From Trichinella spiralis (lineage: Eukaryota; Nematoda; Enoplea; Trichinellida; Trichinellidae), in the NCBI GenBank assembly GCA_000181795.3, contig ABIR03002144.1, forward strand, positions 58,112 through 107,403: DNA of 49,292 nt, given 5' to 3'. Of this stretch, positions 44,903 to 49,292 are shown piece after piece. Below the pieces are notes generated by a model. That model was not told where the DNA came from, ran no database searches, and worked only from the letters and a program-made list of their open reading frames with translations. Made by a program: the position numbers and the translations under genes. Positions within the stretch are counted from its first letter, which is position 1. The number at the start of each line of letters is the position of its first letter.

Positions 44903-47900
44903 TAAACGAGTGAGGAGGGAGGAAGGAACAACACCATTTCCAACGTATACGAAGAAAACGGAACCGTCTGAACTACTTTCTCTCACTACATCATTGTTGT
45001 TACTCACTATTTATTCTGAATAAATAAAATCTCAGTCACACTTGCGTTGTTGATTTTCCATAATTAACCTATACAGTCCACTACAGGAAAGATCTTCAAG
45101 TTTAAACGAAAGATTTCTTAACATTTTGGTCCTCCAAGCCGGATTCTCGACTGCCCAGCGACCTATTGATCAAGTTCATGATTCATCGCCAACGTTCTAA
45201 CATGAGGCATCCCGGGAAGAAGAAGATCATCCCCTTTGACACGGAAAGAAACTCATTGGAACAACAATCCTTCGATGGCAGCGTCTGTGTGACAACGAAT
45301 CAGACTTGGTTGCCATCCGCGATGCAATAAACGCAGTCGATGAAGAGAAAGAAGCCTTCATCAACTTCCGCTGAGCGAGACAAGAAGAACTACCTGACAG
45401 CGAAAAGGCTAAGGCACTTGCCGACTACGATCAGCTGCTGGACCTAGTTACGCAGCTTCAAAGCAAAGCGAACGATCTGCTAAAAAACTCCAGCCAGCAG
45501 CCGGACTTGTCACACAACACCGCAATGCAACATCAAAGTGAATGCGTGCCGCTGAACGCCATTGTCCAGATCCCGAAGCTACCAACCTACAGCGGGGACA
45601 TTCTCGAATTCAAGGCATTCTGGGACCAATTCGATGGTGCCGTGCACCGTATAAAGGACTTCGACAATGTCACCAAATTTGTCCATCTGAAATCATGCCT
45701 ATCTGGCGAAGCTCTCCAACTCGCTAACGGCCTGACCGTCACGGCAGAGAATTACGAAGAGTTAGTGAAACTACTTCATGATCTTTTTCACAGAACAACC
45801 GACATCTTGGACGCCCACATCAACCGTCTTCATGAATTGCAGCCAGCATCCAGCCACAGTCGAAAGAGCTGCTACCGTTACACGACGAAACCAACAGCCA
45901 ACTGTTGGAGATACGCGCACTTGGAAGAGACATTGACACACGTGACACCAAGCTCATATCTGGTTTTCGGATGCTGTTGCCCAGGCTAACCAACTTGCTG
46001 CCGATACTGACTCGAACGAAGTGGAAGGAGCACCGCACCAAACTTGCTGATGAAGGGTTGACATCGAAGGCGTTTCTATACATCCTCAGTCAGCGAGCTG
46101 TCTGTATGGATCACACGGACAACTTGGCCAACAGGAAAACACGGTCCCCACCGGCACGACAGAACATTCGAAGACAAATACAAAAACACACCACGATCGA
46201 TCCGCTCCACTCTTCAATCACTCCTAAATGTTCAGTGTGCCGAGGTAATCACCGTCTACCAAACTGCAAGCAATTTCTAAGCCAGGGGCTGGAAGAACGC
46301 AAGAAAACTGCCAGGACCCTGCATCTGTGCTTCAAAAGCTTGCAACATGGACATCGAGCGACAGACTGCAAACTGAAAGGATGGGGTTGGATCCTGCACT
46401 GTTTACTAACATCAATGAGCCCAATTCAACAAACTCGAAGATAATCAGATCCAGACAACGAGAAACAACCAACCCAAAAGAAGTCGCTTCTCGAAGAGAA
46501 AACAGATGCAAATGCTAACGTTCTACTCACCAGCACTCATGGTCTCACCAGAATACGCTTCCAAACAAAACGCGGAATAGCACATGGCGCCGAAGGAAAA
46601 CAAATGACAGTGAACTGTCTTTTCGACAGCGCCGCAGAAAGGACTCTGGTGAGAGAAGACGTAGCACAAACCCTGAGAATTGCAGGACCAATCGAAACAA
46701 TCACAGTGAAGGAAGTACATGGCATCCACTGCCACTCAGCAGCCTCCAGAAAAATTCAGCTACGACTAAGTCCTTTGAAGAGCCATCCTCACGAAGGAGT
46801 CAACCAACCCATTGAAGTCCTGACGCTCACTAAGATATGTAATGACATTTCATCGGTGACCTTCCTGAGCAAGGACTGGAAACACCTAGAACAGCTACAC
46901 CTACCAGAAGAACGGGATATGAATCTCCCAATCCATATTCTGATCGATCTTGATTTCTACGGTCGATTTTTCAGCGAGAAGATCCTGTGAGGTGGCCATG
47001 ACGATCTGGTAGCAATCGAAACGACGCTGGGATGGGTCGTGTTTGGCCCGGTGAATGCCTCGCCAAATACAATATCCCAAGTCAATTGTGGAAGGAGCTA
47101 AAGCCGTGGAAAGGAGCATCATGAAAGATCCAACCAAACAATTAGCGTACAGCACGGTGATCGAAGAATACATCCGAAATGGATGGGTAGAAGAAGTGAC
47201 AAGCCAGCACGAGCAGAATGGCAAAACTTGGTACTTGCCACATCATGCGGTGTACAAGACAGTTGACGGTGAGTTAAAATGTCGAGTAGTGTTTTACGGG
47301 TCGGCAAAATATGGTAGTGTCTCGCTCAATCAATGCCTTGAAACGGGTCCTAATCTGCAATCCGATTTGGTGGGTGTTGATCGCTCCGCTTCAGACAGTA
47401 CCAAATCGCAGTGCAGGCTGACATTGAGAGAATGTACCTGCAGGTTGCACTCTGGGTGGAAGACCGCGATTCTTGTCGTTTCCTGTGGCGCAACTGCGTA
47501 CAGGACTCTCCGGTGCGAGTGTATCGCCTTACCCGTGTGTTTCGGGTTAGCGTGTTATCCTTACCTCGCAATGAATGTGATTAAAGCACATGCGGAACGA
47601 AACCCAGAGGAATGCGATGATATAATCAAGCGAGCCCTGTCCAACATGAATGTTGATGATTTGGTGATGAGTTGGGACGAGGAGTCAGAGGTAGCTGCGT
47701 TGATTCGAAGAGTACCGGTGTTCCTACGAAAAGGTAGATTCCACCTTAGGAAGTGGGCCAGTAACCGTGTAGATCTTTTGGCCACTCTTCCAAGACCAGA
47801 AGTGTGTGAAACCGGTGAAAGGGAAATCAGCAAGGCTCTCGGTGTATACTGGTTGAAGGATGAGGACGTCATCACCTTCAGGCCACCAGCGAACTCAACC

Positions 47901-48232
47901 ACTCAGTCCAGAACCACAAATAAACAGCTTCTAAGCTTGGCGGCCAAGGTGTATGACCCACTGGGCTTTCTTGCACCATTCACAGTCCAAGTCAAGATGA
48001 TGTGTTAGTCGCTGTGGACGCTGGAATTGAGTTGGGACTCGCCTCTCCCACTTAAAATCTCAAAACAATGGCGAAGTTGGCAGGAAGAGCTGAAAAAACT
48101 ATCCCAAATCAAGCTTAGCAGGCTTTGGCATTCGCACAGTGTGAGACAGGTGGGAAAAGTGGAGCTCCACACCTTCGGTGATGCGTCTCAGGCTGCATAC
48201 GCCGCCTGCGCCTACCTGAGAGTGGAGTCCTA
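44903..48232 (+). mobile_element. Broken BEL/Pao LTR retrotransposon
   Basis: A fossil element on the plus strand. An LTR remnant with AATAAA signals and a leader with the family's TTTTGGTCCTCC word precede the coding part. Visible parts in order are a Pao-type gag region (about 45.5-46.0 kb), zinc-knuckle sequence (about 46.2-46.4), an aspartic protease region (about 46.5-47.0), reverse transcriptase (about 47.05-47.7) and the RNase H/Pao A17 region (about 47.8-48.2). No integrase and no second LTR were seen. I estimate at least five breaks in the coding region, so it is not functional. With only one LTR its age cannot be dated from LTR divergence; the damage suggests it is moderately old. 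A Tigger copy adjoins it at a TA and may have inserted into its 5' LTR. GC content is well above that of the flanks. Confidence 0.9.
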
Positions 48233-49292
48233 AGATGAGGAAATACCATTTGAAATACCTTTTGAATACCATTTCTACGCTATCATTTTTTTGCGCTCGT
48301 TCATAAAATTTTGGGCTGATCGGCATTTCAATTCGTGTACTACGACATGTTCTGACAATTTGCAGACAAAATTCCCTAAAAATCAAACAAAAAATCAACA
48401 AAACTGATTTTATTTATTAATGAAATTTTGCAATACTCACTGTAACATTGATGCTTTACGTGGTGGTAGAAACGATACAAATCCTAATGATTCACAAGAA
48501 GCAGATTTAAAAAATTTAAATTCATTCGAATTTCATGCTCCATCTTTTGGTGTAAGAATTATTTGCTAAAAATATGAGACAAATTATGAAACAAATATTT
48601 TTCAAAATGAATGATATGAATAATCATTATTTACACGTCCTCCATTTCCGTTAAAATATTCCAACCTAGGCGGAGGCAAGAATTTAATTTTAATAAATTT
48701 ATGACGCAAAAGTACTTGTTCATACATAAATAATTGAAGAAAATCAATGAATGAAATGAGCGTGTGCTTGCATATGAACAGTACTGTTTTCAGAAGGCTT
48801 CGTCTAATGCTAATTGCAGATATTTTTTCTCATATTATTGATTGTTGATTTTTGATGATCATTAACGGGCAAATTGATAATCATTTTTTAAAGAAAAAAT
48901 GAAATTAAAGTTTGATTTTACTTTGTCATGAGAAACCAATTTGTTTTGTTTGTTTTATTCTTTCATGGAAATATCTCAAATCAAAATTGCCATCTCCATT
49001 ATTTTTATGATTAAAATTTGTAGATGTTAGAAAGATGATATTTCTTACTGTAGAGTTTTCTTTCAAGTTTGTAATGGATTTTACATACTTTTAAATATAA
49101 TTAGCTTCATTTTTTATAATAGAATCAGAAACAGCAATTTGTATAATAAAATGTGTATAGTAGAAAATGAAATTAGTTGTCATTAAATGAAAAGAATTTT
49201 AAACAGTGGCGTATTAAATTTATGAAAATAATCATAAAGAGAAAGAATATTTGCGTTAGGGCATTTGACAAAAGTATTTATTTCTAGTGATG
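48233..49292. other. AT-rich region without recognisable feature
   Basis: Background AT-rich sequence with poly-T tracts follows the broken end of the BEL/Pao element. No gene, repeat or element end was recognised. Confidence 0.5.

Noticed and set aside
1-49292. tRNA, rRNA or CRISPR-like arrays
   Set aside because: No tRNA box sequences, no rRNA core sequences and no regularly spaced direct repeats were seen; the tandem arrays present are simple satellites or irregular.

Overview
This is an AT-rich eukaryotic window with spliced genes. Many introns are only about 44-60 nt, 3' splice sites read TTTCAG or TTTTAG, and there is a cuticlin-type zona pellucida (ZP) gene. Together with BEL/Pao, Tigger/pogo and piggyBac remnants, this points to a nematode, most likely a clade I (Trichinella-like) worm. 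The clade is an inference; no rRNA or mitochondrial marker is present. All exon models were built by hand from splice signals and reading phase.

Layout. At 2.2-7.75 kb on the minus strand lies an eight-exon gene for a predicted protein of about 1,496 residues: acidic N-terminus, one membrane segment, a basic stop, about 1,150 residues of acidic Ser-rich disorder, and a C-terminal copine-type VWA domain close to that of plant RGLG proteins. From 7.8 to 22.2 kb the sequence is mostly non-coding, AT-rich and full of microsatellites. It holds a candidate small secreted Cys-containing gene (15.2-15.6 kb, minus), a dispersed repeat here called R (11.3-12.0 kb) and a dead Tigger element with recognisable ends (18.44-19.87 kb). 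From 22.25 to 26.17 kb on the plus strand is a nine-exon ZP-domain membrane protein; intron 2 carries 98 uninterrupted copies of ATAAT.

From 26.2 to 36.2 kb come a repeat shared in inverted orientation with 37.7-38.1 kb, a 622-bp Tigger-like deletion element, the last two exons of a cytosolic-type sulfotransferase (29.3-29.7 kb, minus) and several weak exon candidates. At 36.3-37.45 kb on the plus strand is a compact four-exon two-finger C2H2 zinc-finger gene. The rest is dominated by mobile and repetitive DNA: a piggyBac transposase remnant (39.2-40.06 kb), more copies of repeat R, a degenerate tandem array, a 147-bp MITE, a Tigger derivative keeping only DNA-binding domains (44.2-44.9 kb), and a broken BEL/Pao retrotransposon (44.9-48.2 kb). 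The last kilobase shows nothing recognisable.

The host genes do not form an obvious pathway. The ZP protein is expected at the apical surface or cuticle, the copine-VWA protein on the cytoplasmic face of a membrane, and the zinc-finger protein in the nucleus. The transposon story is the most connected one: three copies of one Tigger family show two complementary internal deletions, one lacking the DNA-binding domains and one lacking the catalytic domain.
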